DNA of 6,424 nt, taken from positions 1-6,424 of the forward strand of contig DYRE01000132.1 in the NCBI GenBank assembly GCA_020718965.1, given 5' to 3'. This stretch comes from Desulfomonile tiedjei. Its GTDB lineage: Bacteria; Desulfobacterota; Desulfomonilia; Desulfomonilales; Desulfomonilaceae. Both the position numbers and the translations under genes were made by a program. Position 1 is the stretch's first letter, and every line of letters starts with the position of its first letter. Of the stretch, positions 1-6,424 are shown piece after piece. The notes beneath the pieces were generated by a model. The model saw only the letters and a list, made by a program, of their open reading frames with translations. It searched no databases and was not told the DNA's origin.

Positions 1-1
1 A

Positions 2-412
2 ATGTTTGGAAGCCAATGTATAGTGGTGGCGATTGACGCGAAGAAGACGGACAATACCCCATCGGGATTCGAGATATCTATCCACGGTGGACGTACCATG
101 ACTGGAATAGACCTAATTGAATGGGCACTGAGGGTCGAAAAGTTTGGGGCGGGAGAGATCCTGCTTACAAGTATGGATGCTGATGGAACCAAAGAGGGTT
201 ATGACATTCCCATGACTAAGGCTGTGACCAGTACAGTTGGAATTCCGGTGATCGCTTCGGGAGGAGCTGGGTCCGCCGAGCATCTGCGAGACGCCATAAC
301 CGACGGAGGCGCCGATGCGGCGTTGGCAGCTTCGATATTCCATTTTCGTGAAATTCCTATCAAGGAACTCAAGAAGTACCTTGCAAGCCAGGGTGTCCCT
401 GTTCGTTTGTGA
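2..412 (+). CDS. hisF: Imidazole glycerol phosphate synthase cyclase subunit HisF, 5'-truncated by the window edge
   Basis: HisF is the cyclase half of cytoplasmic IGP synthase. With ammonia supplied by HisH it converts PRFAR to imidazole glycerol phosphate and AICAR in histidine biosynthesis. The visible 136 residues are the C-terminal half of a (beta/alpha)8 barrel whose family length is about 250, so roughly 115-120 residues lie off the left edge. The ATG at the edge is almost certainly an internal methionine, not the start. Motifs seen: VVAID near residues 8-12, whose Asp matches the second catalytic aspartate (Asp130 in the Thermotoga enzyme); GAGEILLTSMDADGT, the conserved strand-6 segment; and the phosphate-binding loops IASGGAG and ALAASIFHF. 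It ends in the usual GVPVRL-type tail, so the 3' end looks intact. The next gene, mutS2, starts 130 bases downstream on the same strand and is functionally unrelated. Whether hisF shares a transcript with it cannot be told; no strong terminator is visible between them. Confidence 0.96.
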   Translation: MFGSQCIVVAIDAKKTDNTPSGFEISIHGGRTMTGIDLIEWALRVEKFGAGEILLTSMDADGTKEGYDIPMTKAVTSTVGIPVIASGGAGSAEHLRDAITDGGADAALAASIFHFREIPIKELKKYLASQGVPVRL

Positions 413-542
413 TTTGACTTAATGCTGAATTCCCGCTGGGAGCGCTAGCAGGGTCATTGATGGTGAAAGGTTTTCAAAACGCTTCCCTGCCCAAATTCCA
501 CCTTAACTTGTTATATCCTTTGCGAGAAGAATTGAGGAACAG
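413..542 (+). promoter_or_regulatory. hisF-mutS2 intergenic region with weak extended -10 promoter candidate
   Basis: This 130-base gap is the longest non-coding stretch in the window and the likeliest place for a promoter driving mutS2-dnaG-rpoD. At 509-517 there is TGTTATATC, which resembles an extended -10 (TGn plus TATAAT-like, four of six core matches). No convincing -35 lies 16-18 bases upstream, so the call is weak. If used, transcription would begin around 523-525 with a leader of about 20 bases. The gap also holds a small palindrome GTTTTCAAAAC (470-480) and a 6-bp inverted repeat, GCAGGG at 448-453 with CCCTGC at 485-490. No T-run follows it, so it is not a typical intrinsic terminator for hisF. 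Function is inferred only. Confidence 0.3.
534..538 (+). promoter_or_regulatory. Shine-Dalgarno sequence of mutS2
   Basis: GAGGA lies 4 bases before the ATG at 543. It supports that start, and the N-terminal protein sequence also fits the beginning of the MutS2 family. Confidence 0.6.
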
Positions 543-2876
543 ATGCTGGATGTCATCACAGACAGCTTGATAGCCCTGGAATTACCCGCGGTTTTGGAGG
601 AAGTGGCGTTTTTTGCCCAGTCAGTCCCTGGTAAGCTTCGTGTTAAGCAATGCGCACCGGAAATAGACGCTTCACTGATAAAGGAACAATTGGACCTTAC
701 CTGTGAAATGAAGGAAGCGATTTCAATCCGGGGTTCGTTCGTGTTTTCGGGTCTTGCGCCCCTGAAAGGGGTATTTCAAAAACTCCGTGGTGTTAGTCAT
801 CTGCTGGACCCTGAGGAAATCCTCGCTGTCCGTGAACTACTTAACATGACATATTCAACGAGAAGTGTGATCGGTGATCTTGATGATCGGTTCGAGAGGC
901 TTAAGAATTTTGAAAATCACTTGCATCCTGTTCCAACGCTTAGGTCAATCCTGAAAAAGACACTTGACGAGCATGGTTCTGTGAGGCCCGACGCTAGTCC
1001 GGAATTGACGCGAATTCATAGAGAAATTGTTGGACAAAGAGGGAAGATTAACAAGCGCCTTGATACCATGATTAAGAACCAGGATCTTGCTAGAGTGGTC
1101 CAGGAAGACTATGTTACGCTTCGAAATGACAGATACGTCATATTGCTCCGTCCAGAGTTCAAAGGGTTGATCAACGGGATCGTGCACGACCACTCTCGAT
1201 CCGGGGCCTCAGTCTATGTCGAACCGTTTGAGGTGGTAGAGGACAACAATAGAATGGCTTCACTAGCTGATGAGGAGAGAGACGCCGTTCTAAAAGTTTA
1301 TATCTGGCTCACGGAGGAAATTAAAAATTCCGTAGACCAGCTAAAAGAGAACTTTGACACGTTAAGTGAATTGGATTGCTGTCAGGCCAAAGCTGAATAT
1401 GCTATCCGGATGGATTGTTACGCCCCTGAACTCGTCCCACTTGGATTCCGACTCATGGGAGCCAGACACCCTTTACTTATGGCTGCAAAGGATGTCGATG
1501 TAATTCCCATGGACATTATTGCGGACGCCGACACCAGTGTTACCATAATCAGTGGTCCCAATATGGGGGGTAAGACGGTAGCTCTAAAGATTGCCGGGCT
1601 TTTCCCGTTAATGGCGAGGTGCGGCCTACTACTCCCAGCCAACGAAGGTTCTAGGATTCAGGCGTTCTCCGGCATCATGGTGGATATTGGGGATGAACAG
1701 AATATAAGGGGTAAGGTGTCATCGTTCTCAGGCCACATCGCCAAGATCAAAGCCATATTGGAACTTGCTAAACCTGGCGACCTTGTCTTGCTCGACGAGT
1801 TAGGTGGTTTTACTGACCCCGACGAAGGAGCGGCCCTGGCAATGGCAATAGTTGACGAACTCAGAACCAATGGCGCTTATGTAGTGGTCACCACGCATCT
1901 CACTCAATTGAAGGCATATGCGTTGTCGAAGTCAGGCACAAAAAACGTAAGTGTGGAATTTCACCCGATTACTTTAAAACCCACTTTCAAATTGCTTTAC
2001 GATCTTCCAGGGGAAAGCCATGCAATTACCACAGCCGAAAGCATGGGCTTGCCCTCAAGCCTGATAGAAAAAGCCAGAAATTATGCTGACCAGGCGGCGG
2101 GAGGCAGCACAGCCCTTATTGCCGGCCTGAGGGAAAAACTTATGGCTCTAGATGTTTCATATAGAGAGAATGAACGGCTCAAGGAGAAGCTGAACGAAGA
2201 ATTGATCCAAGCTTCGGAAAGACGCAAGGAACTCGTGGAGCAATTCAGAAAAGAAGCGTCCGATCTTATGAAAAAGGCGGAGCGAGATCTAAACAGTCTC
2301 AGGCAGTCCATAAAATGCGGGCAAATAAAATCGGGAAGAGAAAGTCACGAAAAGTTCCACGAGATAAAATCCGAAATAGTGGAGAAACTTGATATTTCTC
2401 TCGTTAAACCCCGAAAGGAAATGGAGAAAGGGTCTATCGTTAGGATCCAATCTCTGGGAAAACAGGGCGTAATTACATCAGAGGGAGACAGGGGTAAGAT
2501 GGATGTGCTGGTCGGAAAGATCACAGTTCGGGCCGACTCAGAAGACTTAATTTTAATTAAAAGACCTGAGGACAAAAAAAAACCTTCAAAAAAAACCATA
2601 ATTGGGGTAGAAACCCGACTGACTACTCCGGGTTGGGAAATCAATGTGATTGGAATGCGCGTTGACGAGGCCATTCCCGTGGTCGAAAAATCCATAGATA
2701 ACGCAATCCTCGGCGGATTAACTTCCTTGAGAATAATTCACGGAAAAGGTACCGGTCGGCTCAGACAGGCAATTGCGGAATATTTGTCTGCTCATGGGAT
2801 GGTTTTAAATTTTCGAACCGGACTATCTCAGGAAGGTGGCGCTGGCGCTACCATAGTGGATTTGAGGCCGGAATAG
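543..2876 (+). CDS. mutS2: MutS2 family protein (MutS-like ATPase with C-terminal Smr domain)
   Basis: MutS2 is a dimeric cytoplasmic ATPase. Unlike MutS it lacks the mismatch-recognition domain. Family members have been linked to suppression of recombination and, in Bacillus, to rescue of collided ribosomes. At 777 residues it is close to the usual 780-790. Order: MutS core/lever and clamp helices about 1-310; ATPase with Walker A GPNMGGKT at 338-345, signature SSFSGH at 393-398, Walker B LVLLDE at 414-419 and switch His452; a charged coiled coil about 505-600; a KOW-like segment about 630-670; a Lys-rich linker; and the Smr domain about 697-777 with HGKGTG at 733-738 and the usual GGAGATIVDL ending. 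Oddities: the Smr motif LDLRG reads INVIG at 700-704, and the loop after Walker B reads GGFTDP instead of the usual GAGTDP. The gene ends 4 bases before dnaG, implying co-transcription. The family call is firm; the cellular role here is not known from sequence. Confidence 0.96.
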   Translation: MLDVITDSLIALELPAVLEEVAFFAQSVPGKLRVKQCAPEIDASLIKEQLDLTCEMKEAISIRGSFVFSGLAPLKGVFQKLRGVSHLLDPEEILAVRELLNMTYSTRSVIGDLDDRFERLKNFENHLHPVPTLRSILKKTLDEHGSVRPDASPELTRIHREIVGQRGKINKRLDTMIKNQDLARVVQEDYVTLRNDRYVILLRPEFKGLINGIVHDHSRSGASVYVEPFEVVEDNNRMASLADEERDAVLKVYIWLTEEIKNSVDQLKENFDTLSELDCCQAKAEYAIRMDCYAPELVPLGFRLMGARHPLLMAAKDVDVIPMDIIADADTSVTIISGPNMGGKTVALKIAGLFPLMARCGLLLPANEGSRIQAFSGIMVDIGDEQNIRGKVSSFSGHIAKIKAILELAKPGDLVLLDELGGFTDPDEGAALAMAIVDELRTNGAYVVVTTHLTQLKAYALSKSGTKNVSVEFHPITLKPTFKLLYDLPGESHAITTAESMGLPSSLIEKARNYADQAAGGSTALIAGLREKLMALDVSYRENERLKEKLNEELIQASERRKELVEQFRKEASDLMKKAERDLNSLRQSIKCGQIKSGRESHEKFHEIKSEIVEKLDISLVKPRKEMEKGSIVRIQSLGKQGVITSEGDRGKMDVLVGKITVRADSEDLILIKRPEDKKKPSKKTIIGVETRLTTPGWEINVIGMRVDEAIPVVEKSIDNAILGGLTSLRIIHGKGTGRLRQAIAEYLSAHGMVLNFRTGLSQEGGAGATIVDLRPE
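2574..2595 (+). repeat. Two adenine homopolymer runs (A9 and A8) inside mutS2
   Basis: Nine A at 2574-2582 and eight A at 2588-2595 are separated by five bases (CCTTC). They encode the Lys-rich linker KKKPSKK at residues 678-684, between the KOW-like segment and the Smr domain. Runs of this length are known to favour polymerase slippage. Loss of one A would put the frame on the TAA at 2599-2601; gain of one A would lead to the TGA at 2663-2665. Both would remove the Smr domain. The runs are seen directly; slippage is an inference. Confidence 0.9.
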
Positions 2877-2880
2877 GGAA

Positions 2881-4641
2881 ATGAGAATTCCGGAATCCAA
2901 GATCGCTGAAATCGCGGCCGCATCCGACATTGTGCAGGTTATCTCGAGCTACATCGAGCTGAAGAAGGCGGGGAAGGACTATAGAGGAATATGTCCATTT
3001 CATGGCGACAAGGACCCCTCTCTATATGTGTCACCACAGAAAAACATTTTCCATTGCTTCGGTTGCGCTGCCGGGGGCAGTGTTTTTAATTTCATAATGC
3101 GAATTGAGAATTTGTCTTTCGTAGAGTCTGTCAAGTTATTAGCTCAACGTTACAGTGTAAGGCTTGATTTGGAAATCGTCAATCAAGCCAAAGAAGATTC
3201 GAGAGAGAAGCTGTTAAAAATTCTTGAGCTAGGGCATTCCTATTTTGTTCGGAGCTTGAACAAGGTTCCAGAGGCTGGGAACTATCTTCTTGAAAGAGGT
3301 ATCAGTAGTGAATGGATCAGCCAGCTTGGACTGGGGTTCGCTCCAGACCAGTGGGATGGTTTGTGTGATCGTTTGTCATCGTTAGGAGCCCCTGTCCGGG
3401 AAGCTTTAAGCGCTGGTCTAATACGTAAAAAAACCACTGGCGGTTATTATGATTACTTCCGAGGCCGAATCATGATCCCCATCCGCGGCCTAAACGGTGA
3501 ATTAATAGCCTTTGGTGGAAGGATTCTTGGTGAGGGAGAGCCTAAATATCTTAATTCACCTGAATCTGAGGTTTTTAAGAAGAAAAATATTTTATTTGGC
3601 CTTGATGCGGCAAAGGATTCCATTAAGAAATCGGGATTCGTCATTCTAGTTGAGGGTTATTTTGATCAAATTTCGCTTCGTATACGTGGGATCGAAAATG
3701 TTGTAGCTCCTCTTGGCACATCTCTGACAAGCGAGCACGCCAAATTATTGAAGCGTTTTTCGGAACGAGTAATCACCATCTTTGATGGAGATGAAGCGGG
3801 TATACGAGCAGTTAAGCGATCTATGCCAATACTGTTGGCTGAGGGGTTTGAACCGGAATGTATTATCCTTGAGGAAGATAAGGATCCGGATTCAGCAATT
3901 AATCGAATTGGAACAGAAGAATTCCTACGATTGATAAAATCCTCTCGTTCCATGATTGATTTTTTTCTGGACCAACTACAGTCACAATACGATTTTGGTG
4001 GAATATCGGGGCGCAACCAGGCCATACAAGAATGTGTTCCTTTATTGAGACAGATTGCCGATACCCCCGAGCGGGATTATCTTATAGAGAGGTTTGCCTC
4101 GCGCATCCGGGTTAAGGAAGACCAGCTACGTCGGGCCATCAGGAATACCGGAGTCACTAAGTTGATTCCCGGCCTCTCTTCAAAAAAACGAGGCTCGAGT
4201 CTTTTTGATTTTCCAGCCGACGAGCGTAACGTAGTCAGGGGAATGATTCTCAGTGACGGATTTATTGAAAAAGTCAAGAAAGCAGGAGTCTTGAGTGAGA
4301 TTGAAAACGATTCTTTGTTACGCTTGACCTCCTCAATCATGAGGTTTTCAGAGGAAAGGGGAACCTTTGATTGCAGTAGTTTTTGCCTCGCCCTGGAAGA
4401 CGCCGATTTGGCGGCGCTAGTTGCAAGTTGGCTTCAGCCAACACCGGAAGAGGATGATCTTAGGGCTGAAGTGGACGGTGAGATCACAATTAATGAATCA
4501 ATGGAACGCCTCAAATCAAAAAAAATCTTGCGACGGAAATCGGAGATCGAAGAGATGCTCAAAAAATGTGAACCTGGCGATCATAAGTATAATGATCTTG
4601 CGCGGGAACTCTTGAATATAGGCCGCCAGTTTAGGCGTTAG
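2881..4641 (+). CDS. dnaG: DNA primase DnaG
   Basis: DnaG is the replicative primase that makes RNA primers for Okazaki fragments and leading-strand starts, acting at the fork with the DnaB helicase. The 586 residues match the family length. N-terminal CHC2 zinc finger: Cys38, His41, Cys59 and Cys62, in CPFHGDKDPSL and HCFGCAAGG; the common EKTPSF stretch reads DKDPSL here. The RNA-polymerase core follows at about 120-430, with RGRIMIPIRG, IAFGGRILG and PKYLNSPES. Its Toprim acidic residues are Glu258 in EGYFD and Asp302 and Asp304 in FDGDEAG (compare E. coli Glu265, Asp309, Asp311). The C-terminal part, about 440-586, is helical, charged and divergent, as expected of the DnaB-binding domain. 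The ATG at 2881 gives a standard N-terminus. It follows the mutS2 stop by 4 bases, and the only close Shine-Dalgarno-like sequence is AGGG overlapping that stop, so translation is probably coupled to mutS2. rpoD follows after 83 bases, the classic dnaG-rpoD pairing. Confidence 0.98.
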   Translation: MRIPESKIAEIAAASDIVQVISSYIELKKAGKDYRGICPFHGDKDPSLYVSPQKNIFHCFGCAAGGSVFNFIMRIENLSFVESVKLLAQRYSVRLDLEIVNQAKEDSREKLLKILELGHSYFVRSLNKVPEAGNYLLERGISSEWISQLGLGFAPDQWDGLCDRLSSLGAPVREALSAGLIRKKTTGGYYDYFRGRIMIPIRGLNGELIAFGGRILGEGEPKYLNSPESEVFKKKNILFGLDAAKDSIKKSGFVILVEGYFDQISLRIRGIENVVAPLGTSLTSEHAKLLKRFSERVITIFDGDEAGIRAVKRSMPILLAEGFEPECIILEEDKDPDSAINRIGTEEFLRLIKSSRSMIDFFLDQLQSQYDFGGISGRNQAIQECVPLLRQIADTPERDYLIERFASRIRVKEDQLRRAIRNTGVTKLIPGLSSKKRGSSLFDFPADERNVVRGMILSDGFIEKVKKAGVLSEIENDSLLRLTSSIMRFSEERGTFDCSSFCLALEDADLAALVASWLQPTPEEDDLRAEVDGEITINESMERLKSKKILRRKSEIEEMLKKCEPGDHKYNDLARELLNIGRQFRR

Positions 4642-4659
4642 CGACGCTTTTGTTTTAAT

Positions 4660-4694
4660 CAGATTTTATCTGTCAGCGCCAGGAAAGTTGGCGC
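4660..4694 (+). other. Two tandem small hairpins between dnaG and rpoD
   Basis: Hairpin 1: CAGAT (4660-4664), loop TTT, ATCTG (4668-4672). Hairpin 2: GCGCCA (4676-4681), a 7-base loop, TGGCGC (4689-4694). Only three bases separate them. Neither is followed by a T-run, so they do not look like intrinsic terminators. In E. coli the dnaG-rpoD junction of the transcript is processed by RNase E, which helps keep primase and sigma at different levels. A processing or stability role here is an analogy, not shown by the sequence. Confidence 0.5.
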
Positions 4695-4706
4695 CACGAA
4701 TTGGTC

Positions 4707-4714
4707 AAAAGGAG
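4707..4714 (+). promoter_or_regulatory. Shine-Dalgarno sequence of rpoD
   Basis: AAAAGGAG sits 10 bases before the ATG at 4725 and is the strongest ribosome-binding site in the window. A second weaker purine block, AAAAGG at 4715-4720, is closer to the start. In-frame upstream sequence reaches a TAA at 4656, and the only upstream alternative start, a TTG at 4701, has no such site. This fixes the rpoD start at 4725. The stronger site fits higher translation of sigma than of primase. Confidence 0.75.
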
Positions 4715-4724
4715 AAAAGGTTTT

Positions 4725-6424
4725 ATGCCTGAAACGAAGTTCAAATCCGAATTCAAGGATCTTTTCGATCTGGCCAAAACCAGAAAATATCTTACCTACG
4801 ATGAAATTAACAAACACATACCTCCTGAAATGGTTGGAGAGGCTCAGATTGACGAACTTCTAATGAAGATAGTTACGGAATTCAATGTAGAACTCGTTCC
4901 ATTTGACAAGAAAGTTCCTGCGACCGACCCTAAATCCAGGGACATTGACCTGGAAAAACAGGATGACGAAGAAGAGGATGAAGAAGTCAAGGCGGCCGAA
5001 CCCGACTCAGTGGTTAGGGGTAACGATCCCGTTAAAATGTATTTACATGAGATGGGAGGAGTCTCCCTGCTTACCAGAGAGGGTGAAGTCGAAATCGCCA
5101 AGAGAATTGAACAGGGGGAACAGCAGGTATTCAGCGTAATAATAGGCTGTCCCGTGACGATAAAAGAAGTTCTTACTATCGGAGACAAGCTCAAAAAGGG
5201 AGCCATTCGTGTCAAGGAGATCATCAGAGGCTTCGAAGATGAAGAAATGCCGGATGGAGATGACTCTGCAGTCGTCGAAAGAATACTGAACTTGATTCAG
5301 CAGTTAAAAGAACTCGAACTAAAGTATCAAACGGTTGTGAATCTGAAAAAAAATCTTGATCCATTAGCTGAAGCCGAAGAATTTGAAAAGTTTGACCTGG
5401 AAATTGAAAAAAGACGATCTGAAGTCATAACCTGCCTTAAAAATATCAACCTAAATAGCAATATGATCGATCATATCGCAGGAAAATTAAAATTTCTGGT
5501 TCGCAAACTTGGAACAGCAAGAGAAGAGCTTAAAGCCGTAGAATATGAACTCAAAATGCCCCTCGACAAGGCTCTGGAGAGCATTAACACTTGGAAGACC
5601 CTGATTGAAGACCGAAAGTTGCTTAAGAAACAGACCAACCTGTCTCCGCAAAGAATAATCGATCTGGAAGTAAAAATTCACAACGGCATCCGTAAGATCA
5701 ATAAACTTCAAACTGAAGCCGGCATGGACGATTATCATTTGCGGGAAGCTTTAGCCCGATGTCGGGAGGGAGAAAGGCTTGCTAGAAAAGCCAAAAGTGA
5801 GCTGGTCCAAGCTAACCTGCGTCTGGTGGTCAGCATAGCCAAGAAATACACTAACCGTGGCCTACAGTTTCTTGATCTGATTCAAGAAGGCAACATAGGG
5901 CTTATGAAGGCCGTGGACAAGTTTGAATATCAACGCGGTTACAAATTCAGCACATATGCCACTTGGTGGATCAGGCAGGCAATCACAAGAGCTATTGCAG
6001 ACCAGGCGCGCACGATACGAATTCCGGTACACATGATCGAAACCATCAATAAGCTTATAAGGACGTCAAGATACCTTGTTCAGGAATATGGGCGTGAACC
6101 AACGCCTGAAGAAATAGCTGAAAAAATGGAATTCCCACTTGAAAAAGTCCGCAAAGTTTTAAAGATAGCCAAAGAGCCGATCTCTCTGGAAACTCCTATA
6201 GGTGAAGAAGAAGATTCGCATCTAGGTGATTTTATTGAGGATAAGAAGATACTTTCCCCTTCGGACGCAGTTGTCGGGATGAGTCTCACGGAGCAGACGC
6301 GAAAGGTTCTAGCAACCTTGACTCCCCGAGAAGAAAAAGTCCTTAGAATGCGTTTTGGGATCGGAGAACGCGCCGATCACACCCTTGAAGAGGTGGGGCA
6401 GGATTTTGACGTGACAAGGGAAAG
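4725..6424 (+). CDS. rpoD: RNA polymerase primary sigma factor RpoD (sigma-70), 3' end cut by the window edge
   Basis: RpoD directs RNA polymerase to housekeeping promoters. The frame stays open from the ATG to the right edge, giving 566 complete codons. By comparison with E. coli about 30-40 residues are missing, including the end of the region 4.2 helix-turn-helix, so full length would be near 600. Region 1.1 is at about 8-58 (FKDLFDLAK through the MKIVTEFNVEL-like segment), followed by an acidic linker with residues 80-87 all Asp/Glu. Region 1.2 starts at Asp101 (DPVKMYLHEMG). A non-conserved insert of about 220 residues, rich in Lys and Glu helices, follows, as in proteobacterial RpoD. 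Region 2 starts near 360 (NLRLVVSIAKKYTNRGL). Region 2.3/2.4 contains YATWWIRQAITRAIADQ with Trp414 and Trp415, so -10 recognition should be standard. Region 3 has IRIPVHMIETINKL and SLETPIG; region 4 has LTPREEKVLRMRFGIG and LEEVG. The -10 recognition residues match E. coli. Downstream of dnaG, it forms the macromolecular synthesis pair. Confidence 0.98.
   Translation, partial: MPETKFKSEFKDLFDLAKTRKYLTYDEINKHIPPEMVGEAQIDELLMKIVTEFNVELVPFDKKVPATDPKSRDIDLEKQDDEEEDEEVKAAEPDSVVRGNDPVKMYLHEMGGVSLLTREGEVEIAKRIEQGEQQVFSVIIGCPVTIKEVLTIGDKLKKGAIRVKEIIRGFEDEEMPDGDDSAVVERILNLIQQLKELELKYQTVVNLKKNLDPLAEAEEFEKFDLEIEKRRSEVITCLKNINLNSNMIDHIAGKLKFLVRKLGTAREELKAVEYELKMPLDKALESINTWKTLIEDRKLLKKQTNLSPQRIIDLEVKIHNGIRKINKLQTEAGMDDYHLREALARCREGERLARKAKSELVQANLRLVVSIAKKYTNRGLQFLDLIQEGNIGLMKAVDKFEYQRGYKFSTYATWWIRQAITRAIADQARTIRIPVHMIETINKLIRTSRYLVQEYGREPTPEEIAEKMEFPLEKVRKVLKIAKEPISLETPIGEEEDSHLGDFIEDKKILSPSDAVVGMSLTEQTRKVLATLTPREEKVLRMRFGIGERADHTLEEVGQDFDVTRE

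Noticed and set aside
448..490. Possible terminator after hisF (6-bp inverted repeat)
   Set aside because: The loop is about 31 bases, the stem is short and no T-run follows. It is noted only as a feature of the gap.
2345..2695. 116-codon open frame on the minus strand opposite the mutS2 3' part
   Set aside because: Antisense shadow of the KOW-like/Smr coding region; low-complexity Ser/Phe/Ile composition and no recognised motif.
3666..4025. 119-codon open frame on the minus strand opposite dnaG
   Set aside because: It covers the antisense of the conserved Toprim domain; no motifs and no independent support.
4650..4669. Promoter for rpoD in the dnaG-rpoD gap (TTGTTT as a -35)
   Set aside because: No -10-like hexamer lies 16-18 bases downstream; the TTTTAT nearby is only about 8 bases away.
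4903..5139. 78-codon open frame on the plus strand in another frame inside rpoD
   Set aside because: The rpoD frame here encodes the acidic linker and region 1.2; the alternative product is a basic low-complexity peptide typical of a shifted GAA-rich frame.
4844..5224. 126-codon open frame on the minus strand opposite rpoD
   Set aside because: It lies wholly opposite a strongly conserved rpoD region, is rich in Ser/Thr/Leu as expected from antisense of charged codons, and has no recognisable family.
4518..5353. Shared AAAAAAAATCTTG in dnaG (4518-4530) and rpoD (5346-5358)
   Set aside because: A 13-base match dominated by an A8 run in lysine-rich coding sequence is best explained by chance; nothing else around the two copies matches.
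1..6424. Search for CRISPR arrays, tRNA/rRNA genes, insertion sequences, phage or defence genes
   Set aside because: No repeat-spacer pattern, no cloverleaf-like or rRNA sequence and no transposase motif was seen; nearly all of the window is explained by four housekeeping genes.

Overview
The window is a compact, single-strand block of bacterial housekeeping genes, all reading left to right: the 3' part of hisF (histidine biosynthesis), mutS2 (MutS-family ATPase with a C-terminal Smr domain), dnaG (DNA primase) and rpoD (primary sigma factor, cut by the right edge). Identifications rest on family motifs read by eye. Examples are the HisF phosphate-binding loops, the MutS2 Walker motifs, the DnaG CHC2 zinc finger and Toprim motifs, and RpoD regions 1.1 to 4.2.

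The adjacent dnaG-rpoD pair is the core of the bacterial 'macromolecular synthesis' operon. In enterobacteria rpsU precedes dnaG. Here mutS2 ends only 4 bases before the dnaG start. This layout, together with the gram-negative style RpoD that has a long non-conserved insert and a proteobacterial type of region 2/4, suggests a Deltaproteobacteria/Desulfobacterota-like organism. That is an inference, and base composition (roughly mid-40s % GC by eye) does not decide it.

Layout: hisF tail 2-412; a 130-base gap with a weak extended -10-like promoter candidate and a Shine-Dalgarno for mutS2; mutS2 543-2876; dnaG 2881-4641, probably translationally coupled to mutS2; an 83-base gap with two small hairpins and a good Shine-Dalgarno; rpoD 4725 to beyond the right edge. 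The products would link replication priming, transcription initiation and a MutS2 protein of the recombination-control or ribosome-rescue kind in one transcript.

I see no mobile element, CRISPR array, tRNA/rRNA gene, toxin-antitoxin or defence gene, and no sign of horizontal transfer. No new system is evident. The points worth a second look are within known genes: a MutS2 Smr domain lacking its usual LDLR motif, an altered residue after its Walker B motif, two long A-runs just before the Smr domain that could allow slippage to a truncated protein, and the hairpin pair between dnaG and rpoD.
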